The notes under the pieces: model-generated
Told to the model about the DNA's origin: nothing
Databases searched by the model: none
The model's input: the letters and a program-made list of their open reading frames with translations, nothing else
Source: Gemmataceae bacterium
GTDB lineage: Bacteria > Planctomycetota > Planctomycetia > Gemmatales > Gemmataceae
DNA length: 16,056 nt
Direction: 5' to 3'
NCBI GenBank assembly: GCA_947490035.1
Contig: CANLGS010000018.1
Location: 1 to 16,056, forward strand
Part shown: one piece after another, positions 1 to 7,977 of the stretch
Layout: every line of letters begins with the position of its first letter
How positions within the stretch are numbered: position 1 is the first letter of the stretch
Program-made: the position numbers and the translations under genes

Positions 1-1157
1 ACGACTGCAAGGCGGTGCTTGAGAAGCACGAGGCCGCGGTGCGCGAACTGATCGAGGGGCACGCCGAACCGGCGCGGGTCAGCGACGACGACCGCAACAC
101 GCGGTACGTGCGCCTGCTGCTCGCGAAGGCGCAGATGCACGCCAAAGGCCCGCGCGAGTGGCTCGATGATTACGGCGACCTGAAGCGCGAGATGTGGCGC
201 TACTTCGGGGCCATTCGCGGCGAAGGGAACCCGCGCATCACGGTGCTGAAACCGATTTGGGATCGCGTGGTGAAACGCAAGCTGCCGGGCGGACTGCACT
301 ACGGCCACGTCGGGGCGATGATCGAGGCCGCGTTCGAGGCGAACGCCATCGCGATGAAGCACTTCGACACGCACCTCGTCGCGACCTTCAAGGACGAACA
401 CAACATCGCGAGTATTGTTGATGACGAAATCGAAGGGCGCATCCGCGAAGTGCTGAAGGGCCACTTCCCGGCGTACCGGTTCTACGGCGAGGAGGGCGGC
501 GACGCGAACCTCACCGCACCGGCCGCGGGCGCCTTGCGGTTCCTGGTGGACCCGCTCGACGGCACGCGCAACTTCCTGTGCCGGCGACAGGAGTTCTGCA
601 CCGCGATCGCGTGCCAGGAGTGGAACGGCGCGGCGTGGGTGACGACCGACGGCGTGGTCGCGCACCCGGCGTCGGGGCGTATCTTCTGGGCCGAACGCGG
701 GCAGGGCGCGTTCGTCATCGAGCGCAACGACCTCGAACACCGCGCGACGGTGTTCACGACCGCCATCGACGGCGAGAACCCGCTGCGCAACCAGCTCATC
801 GACTACTCCGCGCGCGGGCTGGACCTCGACGCGCAGACGGAAGTGTTCCGCGAACTCGCGGATCGCGGCGCGGCGATCCGCAACAGCGGGTCGGTGGCGT
901 TGATCCTCGCGCACATGGCCGGTCGCGGCGGGGCGGGCGCGATCATCACCGCGAAGGATCACGACGTGGAAGCCGGGCGGATCGTGGCGCAGGAGGCCGG
1001 CGCGTGGGTGACGCAACTCGCGTTCGCGTCTGGTGGGCAGGAGCGTGTGTGTACGGTGGTGGGTGTCGATGCGCGCATTCACGACGCGCTGGTGAAACTG
1101 GTACGCGAGCAGATCGAGAAGCACGGCGGGGAAGTGCCGAACGAGTCTCAAGTCTGA
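1..1157 (+). CDS. Inositol monophosphatase family protein (5' partial)
   Basis: This is probably a Mg-dependent sugar- or inositol-phosphate phosphatase (also the fold of CysQ and FBPase-like enzymes). Numbering from the first in-frame GTG (position 15), it carries the GEEG motif (E159, E160), VDPLDGTRNF (D179 and D182, metal ligands) and a late KDHDVEAG motif (D317) standing in for the family WDxAAG. The frame is open to the window edge with coding-like codons before that GTG, so the true start is most likely outside the window. About 100 residues precede the phosphatase fold, which itself begins near residue 100; I do not recognise this extension. The stop TGA (1155-1157) lies inside a repeat, and the last four or five codons are repeat-derived. 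It is convergent with the patatin gene. The substrate cannot be read from the sequence. Confidence 0.85.
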   Translation, partial: DCKAVLEKHEAAVRELIEGHAEPARVSDDDRNTRYVRLLLAKAQMHAKGPREWLDDYGDLKREMWRYFGAIRGEGNPRITVLKPIWDRVVKRKLPGGLHYGHVGAMIEAAFEANAIAMKHFDTHLVATFKDEHNIASIVDDEIEGRIREVLKGHFPAYRFYGEEGGDANLTAPAAGALRFLVDPLDGTRNFLCRRQEFCTAIACQEWNGAAWVTTDGVVAHPASGRIFWAERGQGAFVIERNDLEHRATVFTTAIDGENPLRNQLIDYSARGLDLDAQTEVFRELADRGAAIRNSGSVALILAHMAGRGGAGAIITAKDHDVEAGRIVAQEAGAWVTQLAFASGGQERVCTVVGVDARIHDALVKLVREQIEKHGGEVPNESQV

Positions 1158-1244
1158 AAGTCTGAAAGTCTCAAGTCATAAAGTCGAAGACCCCCACTGG
1201 CTTGGCTTTCGACTTTATGACTTGAGACTTTCAGACTTGAGACT
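1144..1244. repeat. Inverted repeat of ~7-nt units between convergent genes
   Basis: Positions 1159-1188 pair perfectly with 1208-1237 (30 bp; A1158-T1238 adds one more), leaving a 19-nt loop. The arms are built from 7-8-nt units of the AAGTC type, and the left side has extra units from 1144 that overlap the end of the phosphatase gene. The right arm, read on the minus strand, contains AAGTCATAAAGTCGAAAG (1206-1223), which recurs exactly at 8000-8017 next to the four-helix-bundle gene. RNA from either strand would form a long hairpin, so it could act as a bidirectional terminator, although no T-tract follows. Confidence 0.9.
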
Positions 1245-1256
1245 GGAGCGAAGCGA

Positions 1257-2483
1257 CTACGGCACCGCGGCCGGGACCGGCGGCATGGTGCGCAGCCGCA
1301 GACCGCCGCGCGCGTAGTCGCCGTCGCACGGGCTGAGCACCGGCGGCACGTACATCCAGTTCGGCCCGCCGCGCGATTGCCCGTCCGTCAACCCCTCGCG
1401 GTACAACTGCGTCATCAATTTCTGGTTGAAGCTCACGGCCGAGTTCGCGTGGATGTCCGCGTCCTGGCGCAGCGCGAGGACGTGATACCGCATCCCGGCG
1501 AGCCGCGACTGCCAGTAGGTGTTCGCCAGTTCCGAACGGCAGTACGCGTAGAACAGCGCGCCCGTACTCGCGCTCAACACCGGCAGCACGCGGCGGCGCA
1601 CCAAGCCCTCGTCCGGGTACAGTTTGCCGGCCACGATCGCGTAGAAGTTGGCGCCCGCGAGCATCGGGTTGGGGTTCGGGTCGGTCGCCGTCGCGAACAC
1701 GCCGGGCGGCATGAACAGCGGTGCGGTGATGCCGCCGTCCACGTGCCACTCGGTCTGGTTACGCCCGTCGATGGCGACGCGGAACGGCACCGGCGGGAAC
1801 ACGCCGGGGATCGACGACGACGCGAGCAGCACGTCGCGGAACAGGTTGCACCCCTCCGGGCACGGGCGGCACGCGATCGCGCCCATGTCCCAGATCACCG
1901 CGCGCTTGGTGCGCAGGTCGGTCGTGCCGACGTACAGCCGCCGTCCCTTGCGGTGTTCCGCCGCGATCTTCTCCATCAGTTCCTGGCTGATCTGCGCTTC
2001 GATCAACTGCCGCAGCGGGACGGAGGTGGCGAGCGCGTCGCGGAATGGAATCGTCACCCAGGCGCGCATGCGGAAGATGTCTTCGGTGCGGACGCCGGTG
2101 TAGAGCTTCATCGCGTTCGCGTCGTACTCGCTGCCGAGGAACGCATACGGGGCGATGAGCGCGCCGGTGCTGGTGCCGGTCACCACGTCGAACTCCGGGC
2201 GCGTGCCGGATCGCGTCCAGCCGTCGAGAACGCCGGTGGTGTACGCGCCGTACAACCCGCCGCTGGAGAGCGCGAGGACGTGCCGGGGTCGGCGCAGCCC
2301 GACGACGAGGTCGGCCGGGGCCGCGAGTACCACGCCCGGCGGTATGACGGCCGGACCGTCTTCGGAGGCGTGCGCGCGGTGCGGTTCGCGACCGGGGCCG
2401 TGCGACCGCTGGGGCAGGTGGCACCCGATCAGCACCGCCAGCGCGAGAGCCGCCCCGCAGGCGCAGTAGCGCGACGTGACCAT
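1257..2483 (-). CDS. Patatin-like phospholipase, predicted lipoprotein
   Basis: This is a predicted acyl hydrolase with a Ser-Asp dyad. In ATG numbering, the glycine-rich oxyanion segment SGGLYGAY is at 74-81, the nucleophile elbow GTSTG has S105, and VDGG contributes D249. The N-terminus is a short hydrophobic signal with an LIGC lipobox (C21), so the protein is probably lipid-anchored after export. I chose the ATG at 2483 because it places the signal at the N-terminus; an in-frame TTG at 2519 would add 12 residues before it, and neither start has a clear Shine-Dalgarno. It has about 408 residues with an unassigned C-terminal part rich in Tyr and Arg. Upstream lies a long inverted repeat. 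It reads in the same direction as the CotH-like gene behind it but is separated by 145 nt of repeat. The lipid substrate is unknown. Confidence 0.88.
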   Translation of the reverse strand: MVTSRYCACGAALALAVLIGCHLPQRSHGPGREPHRAHASEDGPAVIPPGVVLAAPADLVVGLRRPRHVLALSSGGLYGAYTTGVLDGWTRSGTRPEFDVVTGTSTGALIAPYAFLGSEYDANAMKLYTGVRTEDIFRMRAWVTIPFRDALATSVPLRQLIEAQISQELMEKIAAEHRKGRRLYVGTTDLRTKRAVIWDMGAIACRPCPEGCNLFRDVLLASSSIPGVFPPVPFRVAIDGRNQTEWHVDGGITAPLFMPPGVFATATDPNPNPMLAGANFYAIVAGKLYPDEGLVRRRVLPVLSASTGALFYAYCRSELANTYWQSRLAGMRYHVLALRQDADIHANSAVSFNQKLMTQLYREGLTDGQSRGGPNWMYVPPVLSPCDGDYARGGLRLRTMPPVPAAVP

Positions 2484-2523
2484 GCGGCCGGACGTACCCG
2501 CGGGCGGAGGTGGTGTCAACGGG

Positions 2524-2630
2524 AGTGTTCAGTTCTCAGTGTTCAGTTTTCAGTACCGACACTTTAGCTCATCCGTGCGCGAGCAGGGTCGTGCCGCCTG
2601 CTGAAAACTGAACACTGAGAACTGAACACT
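2524..2630. repeat. Perfect 30-bp inverted repeat of heptamers
   Basis: Positions 2524-2553 and 2601-2630 are exact reverse complements with a 47-nt loop. Each arm is four consecutive heptamers of the form AGTNNTC (AGTGTTC, AGTTCTC, AGTGTTC, AGTTTTC) followed by AG. The right arm overlaps the stop codon of the CotH-like gene (TAG read on the minus strand, 2629-2631). The word differs from the repeat at 1144-1244, but the 7-nt period and hairpin design are the same. Confidence 0.92.
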
Positions 2631-3795
2631 ACCCAGGTAGCCGCTTGATCTGCTCGTTGATGTTCTTCGCGCGCTCCTTGATCGCGTTGCGCAGGCGGTT
2701 CACCTGGTTCTTGTAGTCGCGGCCCGCCCCCGGATCGACCGCCGCCAGCGCCGGCTGAACGATCGCTTCCATCTCGTCCAGTCGCTTCACCAGTTCGTCC
2801 GGCTTGTACACGCTCTGCATGATCTCGCGGAGGCGGGCCAAGTAGCGCTTCTTGCCCTCCTTCGTCGCCATCAGTTCGCGCGCCACCGTGCCGCCCCAGT
2901 TCGGCAGGATCGGCCAGTTGGTGTCGCCGAACATCTGGTCCAGGCCCGACGGGATGAACGTGATCTTGTCCGTCTTCGGGTTGTGGTAGATGCGGTAGTT
3001 GTTGCACTTCGACGGGTAGCCGTCCCAGTCGGACGCGATCATCTCCACCACGACGTAACTGAGGAACTTCTCCATGTCGAGCAGCTTTTCCAACTTCTCG
3101 AACCGCTTCTGCTCGTTCGGCTCGCGGGCCGCGGCGAGCAGCGCCTTCAGGTCGGCGCGGTCGGCCACGTCGCCCTTGCCGGAGATGAGTTGCAGCGGCT
3201 GGTCGATCTCGCGCAGGAACCCGCCGTCGTAGAAGTTGCCGCTGCTGTTGCCGAAGTGGTCTTTGAGGAACCGCTTGTCGTAGCCTTCCTTGAGGTAGTA
3301 GAAGCCGCGTTTGCGGCCGTTGAGCGTGAGCGTCGCGTGGCTGATGCGCGCCGCCGGCACGCCCGCGGCGCGGAAGATGTCGCCGCAAATCAACTCCGAC
3401 AGGTAGCTGGGGTCTTGCACCGAGTTGGCGAGGTGCCACTTGTCCAGGCCGTTGTACAACTGGTCGTCCACGAACTTGTCCATGTTCAGCGTGAGGCCCG
3501 GCTTGTCGTCGAAGTTGCGGAAACTACCGACCGCCCCGCGCAGGTGAACGCCCACGTCGGCGTACTCGGTGTCGCCCTCCTTCAGCAGGCACTTCACGTA
3601 CTGCCGCGGCTCCTTGTTGATCGACTCGACAGCTTTCATTTCCACGGTGATCGTCAGGTTGTGGACCTTCGGCTTGCGGAAGAACGCGTCGCGGTCGGTG
3701 ATCGGCCGCGGGGGCGGTGCAGTTTCGGCCGCGGGCAGGTTGGCCGCGCCGAGACCGAGCGCGAACAGGCTGATGGTGAGAAGGACTTTCTTCAC
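2629..3795 (-). CDS. CotH kinase family protein, exported
   Basis: This resembles the CotH family of atypical protein kinases (spore-coat kinase CotH and homologues in many bacteria). Numbering from GTG 3795 (388 aa), a signal peptide with a KK start and hydrophobic core spans about 1-23. The CotH core follows: VGVHLRG (81-87), a lysine/FDDKPG region near 98, the ICGDIFRAAGVPAAR helix, LNGRKRGFYYLKEG (158-171), an NNYRIY segment (N265, N266) and FIPSGLDQMFG (D286), which corresponds to the family's PWDxDxxFG-like site. The start is chosen because GGAG (3802-3805 on the minus strand) lies 6 nt before the GTG and the signal peptide then begins at once. ATGs at 3813 and 3939 are in frame, but the latter adds 48 non-signal residues. 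The C-terminus is a charged helical region. Activity and substrate are unproven. Confidence 0.8.
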   Translation of the reverse strand: MKKVLLTISLFALGLGAANLPAAETAPPPRPITDRDAFFRKPKVHNLTITVEMKAVESINKEPRQYVKCLLKEGDTEYADVGVHLRGAVGSFRNFDDKPGLTLNMDKFVDDQLYNGLDKWHLANSVQDPSYLSELICGDIFRAAGVPAARISHATLTLNGRKRGFYYLKEGYDKRFLKDHFGNSSGNFYDGGFLREIDQPLQLISGKGDVADRADLKALLAAAREPNEQKRFEKLEKLLDMEKFLSYVVVEMIASDWDGYPSKCNNYRIYHNPKTDKITFIPSGLDQMFGDTNWPILPNWGGTVARELMATKEGKKRYLARLREIMQSVYKPDELVKRLDEMEAIVQPALAAVDPGAGRDYKNQVNRLRNAIKERAKNINEQIKRLPG

Positions 3796-3801
3796 GGTGA
3801 A

Positions 3802-3836
3802 CTCCGGTGGCATGCAGTCAGCGTGAAGCGATTGTA
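3802..3836 (-). promoter_or_regulatory. Candidate promoter -10 and ribosome binding site of the CotH-like gene
   Basis: On the minus strand a TACAAT hexamer (3831-3836) lies about 30 nt before the GTG start, and GGAG (3802-3805) sits 6 nt before it. The matching -35 region at 17-nt spacing is poor. If this is the promoter, the long in-frame ATG at 3939 cannot be the start. Confidence 0.35.
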
Positions 3837-3998
3837 GCCGCGAACGCGCCCCACGCGAAGACCACCCCCCAACCCCCGGCCGGCCCTCAACACGGTTCTT
3901 TGTCTCAAATGGCGGCGCGTCTTTGGCATTTCCACCCAACCGGTCAGATCACGCACCAAGCCGTGGGCTGAGGAAGCACGCCCCTTCAGGGCTAAAAG
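3837..3998. other. Intergenic region between two minus-strand genes
   Basis: The stretch between the glycosylase-like gene and the CotH-like promoter shows no convincing ORF. It contains a C-run near 3865-3875. Next to the stop of the upstream gene there is a small GCCC-loop-GGGC inverted repeat (about 3981-3993) that might be a weak terminator hairpin or part of a dispersed repeat. Nothing else could be supported. Confidence 0.4.
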
Positions 3999-4862
3999 TC
4001 ACCCGCCTTCCGCAAGCAGTCGCGCGTAAACCGCCCGCACGCGCTCGCGCACGGGTTGCGCCTTCAAATACACGCCGCGTTGAAGTTCGACGTACTCTTC
4101 GCGCCCGGTGCGCGTCTCGATCTTGATCGGCGTGAAGCCGTACCCACCGAGGTCGTAAGGACTGGCGCGCATGTCGATCTCGCGCGCGAAGCGCGCCACC
4201 TCGAACGCGTCCGCGACCACGTCCGACGGGCAGAACGGGGCGATCTTGTACGCGAACTTGTACAGGTCCATGTTCGCGTGGATGCAACCCGGCTGGTCGT
4301 GATCGGGAGTCTCGGCGCGATTCAATGGGTAGCGGTTCAGCGGCATCGCGGCCGGCGTGAAGAAGCGGTACGCGTCGTAGTGCGTGCAGCGCAGCGGCTG
4401 CGAATCCACCACCGCGTCCGTTTCGTCGCGCGACAGGCGCAGCGGAACATACGGGTGCCGCACGGCCGGGTCGCGGTACACCATCGCCCACTCGTGCAGC
4501 CCCAGACACGCGAACGACGGCTCGCGCGCCAGCACCGCGTCGAGGTAGTCCACCGCCCAGCGGAGGTACGAGACGCGGCGTCCCGGGAACGCACCCGCGG
4601 GCAGTGACAACCCGTTGTCAGTCGGAACGAACTCGCTCCACGCGATGTCCTCGCGGGTCGCGCCTTCGAGCGTCACGCCGAAGCCGGGCGTCCACCGGAG
4701 CAGGCGCGCCGGGCGCCACGAGTAGTATTCAAAGAGGAAATCGTAGACCGGGTGCTTCTGCCCGCGGGCCACTCGCGCGGTGCGATCCTCGGCCCACGGC
4801 GCGACGCTCGCGAGGTAGTCGCGCCGCTGAACCTCCCACACTTCCCGCCGCACAATCGGCAT
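3999..4862 (-). CDS. Conserved protein of the type annotated '3-methyladenine DNA glycosylase'
   Basis: This is a 287-residue soluble protein from an ATG start (MPIVRREVW). The segment KHPVYDFLFEYYSWRPARL (about 36-54), followed by RWTPGFGVTLEG, matches my memory of a bacterial family that databases label 3-methyladenine DNA glycosylase. I see no helix-hairpin-helix motif or other recognised glycosylase signature, so the name should be treated as a database convention rather than demonstrated activity. Conserved-looking Trp, His and Tyr residues (LGLHEWAMVYRD, CTHYDAYRFFTP, GCIHANMDLYK) suggest an active-site-rich fold. There is no signal peptide or membrane segment. It is divergent from the chemosensory operon across an 84-nt gap and probably unrelated to it. 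Confidence 0.6.
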   Translation of the reverse strand: MPIVRREVWEVQRRDYLASVAPWAEDRTARVARGQKHPVYDFLFEYYSWRPARLLRWTPGFGVTLEGATREDIAWSEFVPTDNGLSLPAGAFPGRRVSYLRWAVDYLDAVLAREPSFACLGLHEWAMVYRDPAVRHPYVPLRLSRDETDAVVDSQPLRCTHYDAYRFFTPAAMPLNRYPLNRAETPDHDQPGCIHANMDLYKFAYKIAPFCPSDVVADAFEVARFAREIDMRASPYDLGGYGFTPIKIETRTGREEYVELQRGVYLKAQPVRERVRAVYARLLAEGG

Positions 4863-4946
4863 AATCGCTTTCAGAAAGCTGGCCCCACCGGGTCTGCCGC
4901 TAAACTAATACTTCCCTTACCCAGTTTACCAGTGTGAAATAGGCCG
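4863..4946. promoter_or_regulatory. Divergent intergenic region upstream of the chemosensory operon
   Basis: This 84-nt gap must hold the start signals for both the operon and the divergent gene. Two small dyads are visible: GCTTTC-A-GAAAGC (4867-4879) and TAAACT (4901-4906) with AGTTTA (4923-4928), separated by 16 nt. Either could be an operator. TAATAC at 4906-4911 could be a -10 for the operon, but there is no good -35. No strong Shine-Dalgarno precedes the ATG at 4947. Confidence 0.35.
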
Positions 4947-6107
4947 ATGCCCGAAGCGCACCCGATCAAAGTTCTACTCGTGGACGACCAGCCCATGGTC
5001 GGCGAGACCGTGCGCCGTATGCTCGCGGACGAACCGGAACTCGAGTTCCGGTTCTGCCCCGATCCGGCCGCCGCCATCGACGTTGCCAACGAGTTCAAGC
5101 CCACCGTCATTCTGCAAGACCTCGTGATGCCCGACATCGACGGGTTGCAGTTGGTCAAGTACTTCCGCGCGAACTCCGGCACGCGCGAGGTGCCGCTCAT
5201 CGTGCTGTCCAGCAAGGAAGACCCGACCGTGAAGGCGAAGGCGTTCGCGCTGGGCGCCAGCGACTACATGGTGAAGTTGCCCGACAAACTCGAAGTCGTG
5301 GCCCGCGTCAAGTACCACTCGAAAGGCTACGTCGCGCTGCTGGAGCGGAACGAGGCGTACCGCGAACTGGCGGAGACGCAGCGCGAGGTGGCCGCGGAAC
5401 TCGCCCGCGCCGCGCGCTACGTCCAGTCGCTGCTGCCGGCCCCGCTCAAGACCGGGGCGATCAAGATCGCGTGGAAGTTCGTGCCGTCCACGCAGCTCGC
5501 CGGCGACATGTTCGGCTACCACTGGATCGACAAGAAGCACCTCGCGCTCTACCTGCTCGACGTGAGCGGGCACGGCGTCGGGTCGGCACTCCTGGCGGTG
5601 TCCGCCGGCAACGTCCTCTCGTCGAACTCGATCCCCGGCGCCGACCCGCGCGACCCCGGCGCGGTGGTCACCAAGCTCAACGACATGTTCCAGATGGACC
5701 GGCAGGACGGCAAGTACTTCACCATCTGGTACGGCGTGTACAAGCCGGCCGGCAAGACGCTCCTGTACTGCAACGCCGGCCACCCGCCGGCGCTGATGAT
5801 GTCCGGCGGAACGCTGCACTCGCTGGAGGCCGACTCGCCTGCCGTCGGGTTCATGCCAGACATGCCCTACGAGACGCGGACTATCAGTGTCGCGGAGGGC
5901 GCCCGGTTGCTGGTGTTCAGCGACGGCATTCTGGAGATCGAGAAGGCGGACGGCGCGATGTGGCCGTTCGCCGAGTTCCTCACGCGCCTGGAGTCCGAAC
6001 TCGCCATCGACGGCGACCTGATCGGCCGGCACCTCGACTACATCCGCGAACTGGGCGGCAAAGAGGTGCTCGCCGACGACTTCTCGATGATGGACATTCG
6101 CTTCTAA
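4947..6107 (+). CDS. WspR-type response regulator with SpoIIE/RsbU-like PP2C phosphatase output
   Basis: This is a 386-residue cytosolic response regulator. The receiver domain (about 6-127) has acidic D13/D14, phosphoacceptor D58 (LQDLVMP), S88 and K110. Its wording (KPTVILQDLVMP, IVLSSKEDPTVKAKAF, GASDYMVKLPD) closely follows the receiver of Pseudomonas WspR as I remember it. A helical linker (about 130-162) leads to a PP2C/SpoIIE-type serine phosphatase: AGDMFGY (D187), LLDVSGHGVGSALL (D205), CNAGHPPAL, FSDGILE (D326) and LADDFSMM (D377/D378), so the metal ligands appear intact. In WspR this position is a GGDEF diguanylate cyclase, which is absent here. Phosphorylation by the operon's CheA probably controls dephosphorylation of an anti-sigma-antagonist-like protein, not encoded in the window. 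It is the first gene of the operon, 217 nt before the receptor gene. Confidence 0.93.
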   Translation: MPEAHPIKVLLVDDQPMVGETVRRMLADEPELEFRFCPDPAAAIDVANEFKPTVILQDLVMPDIDGLQLVKYFRANSGTREVPLIVLSSKEDPTVKAKAFALGASDYMVKLPDKLEVVARVKYHSKGYVALLERNEAYRELAETQREVAAELARAARYVQSLLPAPLKTGAIKIAWKFVPSTQLAGDMFGYHWIDKKHLALYLLDVSGHGVGSALLAVSAGNVLSSNSIPGADPRDPGAVVTKLNDMFQMDRQDGKYFTIWYGVYKPAGKTLLYCNAGHPPALMMSGGTLHSLEADSPAVGFMPDMPYETRTISVAEGARLLVFSDGILEIEKADGAMWPFAEFLTRLESELAIDGDLIGRHLDYIRELGGKEVLADDFSMMDIRF

Positions 6108-6324
6108 TTCTGACCTTCCGCCGCTCGCGGCTTCGCACGTCCAACCCACGCCCGCCCCGAAACGGGGTATAATACGCCGCCCGCGCGTTCGGTTCTGAGC
6201 GCTTATACCGTCGGCGCGACCCGGAAAGTGGGTAACTTCCGGTGTTTAGGCGAAGTCGCTGGACTCGCCCCGCACACCGGGTACTATCGCCTATGTCGGA
6301 CCCCGACTCACACTGGCTCGCACC
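6108..6324. promoter_or_regulatory. Intergenic region with hairpin and candidate promoters before the receptor gene
   Basis: The 217-nt gap contains a short hairpin, CCCCG-AAA-CGGGG (6155-6167), directly followed by TATAAT (6168-6173), a consensus -10 but with no matching -35. A second candidate is CTGGAC (6259-6264) with TACTAT (6282-6287) at 17-nt spacing, which would start transcription about 30 nt before the ATG at 6325. The receptor and downstream genes may therefore have their own promoter, with the hairpin attenuating read-through from the phosphatase gene. No ORF here is convincing. Confidence 0.35.
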
Positions 6325-7977
6325 ATGTTCCGCCTCCGCGACGTTTCCCTGCGCGTGAAGCTCAACGCGCTGTTGATCGGGTACACCGTGACCGTGCTAC
6401 TGGCGCTCGGGCTGACCGGCTTCCTGCTGGACAAGTACCGCGTCGGCGGCCCCGTGTACCAGGAGGTCATCGAGCGCAAAGCCCTCGTCGATCAGATGAC
6501 GCCGCCGCCGCTGTTCATCGGCCGCGTGTACCTCATGCTGCACGAGGTGGAGAACGCCACGAGCGCCGACGAACGCCGCACCGCCGAGGCGCGGTACCGC
6601 GAGTACGAGGCGGAGTACTACAAGAAGCGTGAGGAGTGGCTCGCCAAGAAGAACATCGACCCGGCCGCGTACCGCACGCTGGAGACCACCGCGCACCTGC
6701 CGGCGCTCGAGGTGTTCCGGATCGCCAACGACGACTTCCTGCCCAAGATGCGCGACGACAAGACGCGCAAGGAGGGCGTTGTGATTCTCCGCGACAAGAT
6801 CACCCCGGCGTACCGCGAGCACGTGAAAGCCATGCGCGAGGCCGCCGTCGCAGTGGAGGCGTCCACCAAGGCGGCCGAGGCCGAAATCGCCAGCAGCATC
6901 AAACTGTGGTCCACCGTCACCGTCCTGCTCGGCGTGGTCGCGGTGATCGCCTTCGGGCTGATCGGCGGCTACCTCATCAGCAGCGTCGTCCGGTCCGCGA
7001 ACGCGCTGAACAAGAAGGTGCGGCAGATGGCCAGCGGGGCCGGCGACCTGACCGCCCGCCTCGAAGTGGACGGCAAAGACGAGATGGGCCAACTGGCCGA
7101 AGGCATCAACGCCGTCATCGCCAAGATTCACGGCATCGTCGCCAAGGCTCGCGAGTCCAGCCTGCAACTCCTCTCCATCGCCTCGCAGATCGCCGCGACC
7201 GCCCGCAACCAGGAACAGACCGTCAACAACCTGAGCGCGTCCACCACCGAGGTGGCCGCGTCCGTGCGCCAGGTGTCCGCCACGAGCAAAGACCTGTCGG
7301 GTACGATGAACGAGGTGAGCCAGACCGCGAGCCACGCGGCCGACCTCGCCACCCGCGGGCGCGACAACACGACCAAGATGGCGACCGAGATGAAGCAGTT
7401 GGTCGAGTCCACCGCATCGGTATCCACCAAACTGGGCATGATCCGGGAGAAGGCCGACAGCATCAACGCGGTTGTCACGACGATCACGAAGGTCGCGGAC
7501 CAGACCAACCTGCTGTCGATCAACGCCGCGATCGAGGCCGAGAAGGCCGGCGAGTACGGCCGCGGGTTCCTGGTGGTGGCACGCGAAATCCGCCGGCTCG
7601 CGGATCAGACCGCCGTCGCCACGCTCGACATCGAGACGATGGTCGGCCAGATGCAGGACGCGGTGAGTGCCGGCGTGATGCAGATGGACAAGTTCGCCGA
7701 CGAGGTGCGTTCCGGCGTCGCGCAGGTAGCGAAGATCAACCAGATGACGTGGGAGATCATCAACGAGGTGCAGAGCCTGAGCGGTCGGTTCCAACTGGTG
7801 AACGAGGGGATGCGGAACCAGACGACCGGCGCGCAGCAGATCAACGACGCGATGACGCAGATCGCGGACGCGACCCACCGCAGCGCGCAGTCGATCAAGG
7901 AGTTCGAGAAGACCGCGGCGCACCTGCGCAGTTCGGTCGAAGGGCTGAACGAAGAGATCGCGCAGTTCAAAACCTAG
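6325..7977 (+). CDS. wspA: WspA-type methyl-accepting chemotaxis receptor
   Basis: This is a 550-residue inner-membrane receptor. TM1 is about 14-35, a mostly helical periplasmic domain spans 36-193 (four-helix type by appearance), TM2 is about 195-220 and HAMP about 218-270. The long coiled-coil signalling domain has its tip at 390-430 (VADQTNLLSINAAIEAEKAG...YGRGFLVVAREIRRLADQ). The AGEYGRGF and REIRRLADQTAVATLDIE wording is the WspA subtype rather than a flagellar chemotaxis receptor. It should couple through the CheW proteins to the hybrid CheA and be tuned by CheR and CheB of the same operon. The ligand-binding domain has no recognised Cache or PAS signature; in Pseudomonas WspA responds to surface contact or envelope stress. 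The start is the ATG followed by a short basic segment and TM1; the ribosome binding site is weak. The stop TAG (7975-7977) directly abuts an inverted repeat. Confidence 0.93.
   Translation: MFRLRDVSLRVKLNALLIGYTVTVLLALGLTGFLLDKYRVGGPVYQEVIERKALVDQMTPPPLFIGRVYLMLHEVENATSADERRTAEARYREYEAEYYKKREEWLAKKNIDPAAYRTLETTAHLPALEVFRIANDDFLPKMRDDKTRKEGVVILRDKITPAYREHVKAMREAAVAVEASTKAAEAEIASSIKLWSTVTVLLGVVAVIAFGLIGGYLISSVVRSANALNKKVRQMASGAGDLTARLEVDGKDEMGQLAEGINAVIAKIHGIVAKARESSLQLLSIASQIAATARNQEQTVNNLSASTTEVAASVRQVSATSKDLSGTMNEVSQTASHAADLATRGRDNTTKMATEMKQLVESTASVSTKLGMIREKADSINAVVTTITKVADQTNLLSINAAIEAEKAGEYGRGFLVVAREIRRLADQTAVATLDIETMVGQMQDAVSAGVMQMDKFADEVRSGVAQVAKINQMTWEIINEVQSLSGRFQLVNEGMRNQTTGAQQINDAMTQIADATHRSAQSIKEFEKTAAHLRSSVEGLNEEIAQFKT

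Noticed and set aside
3796..3939. Extended N-terminus of the CotH-like protein from the ATG at 3939
   Set aside because: It would bury the signal peptide 48 residues in and runs through a likely promoter; the GTG at 3795 has a well-spaced GGAG.
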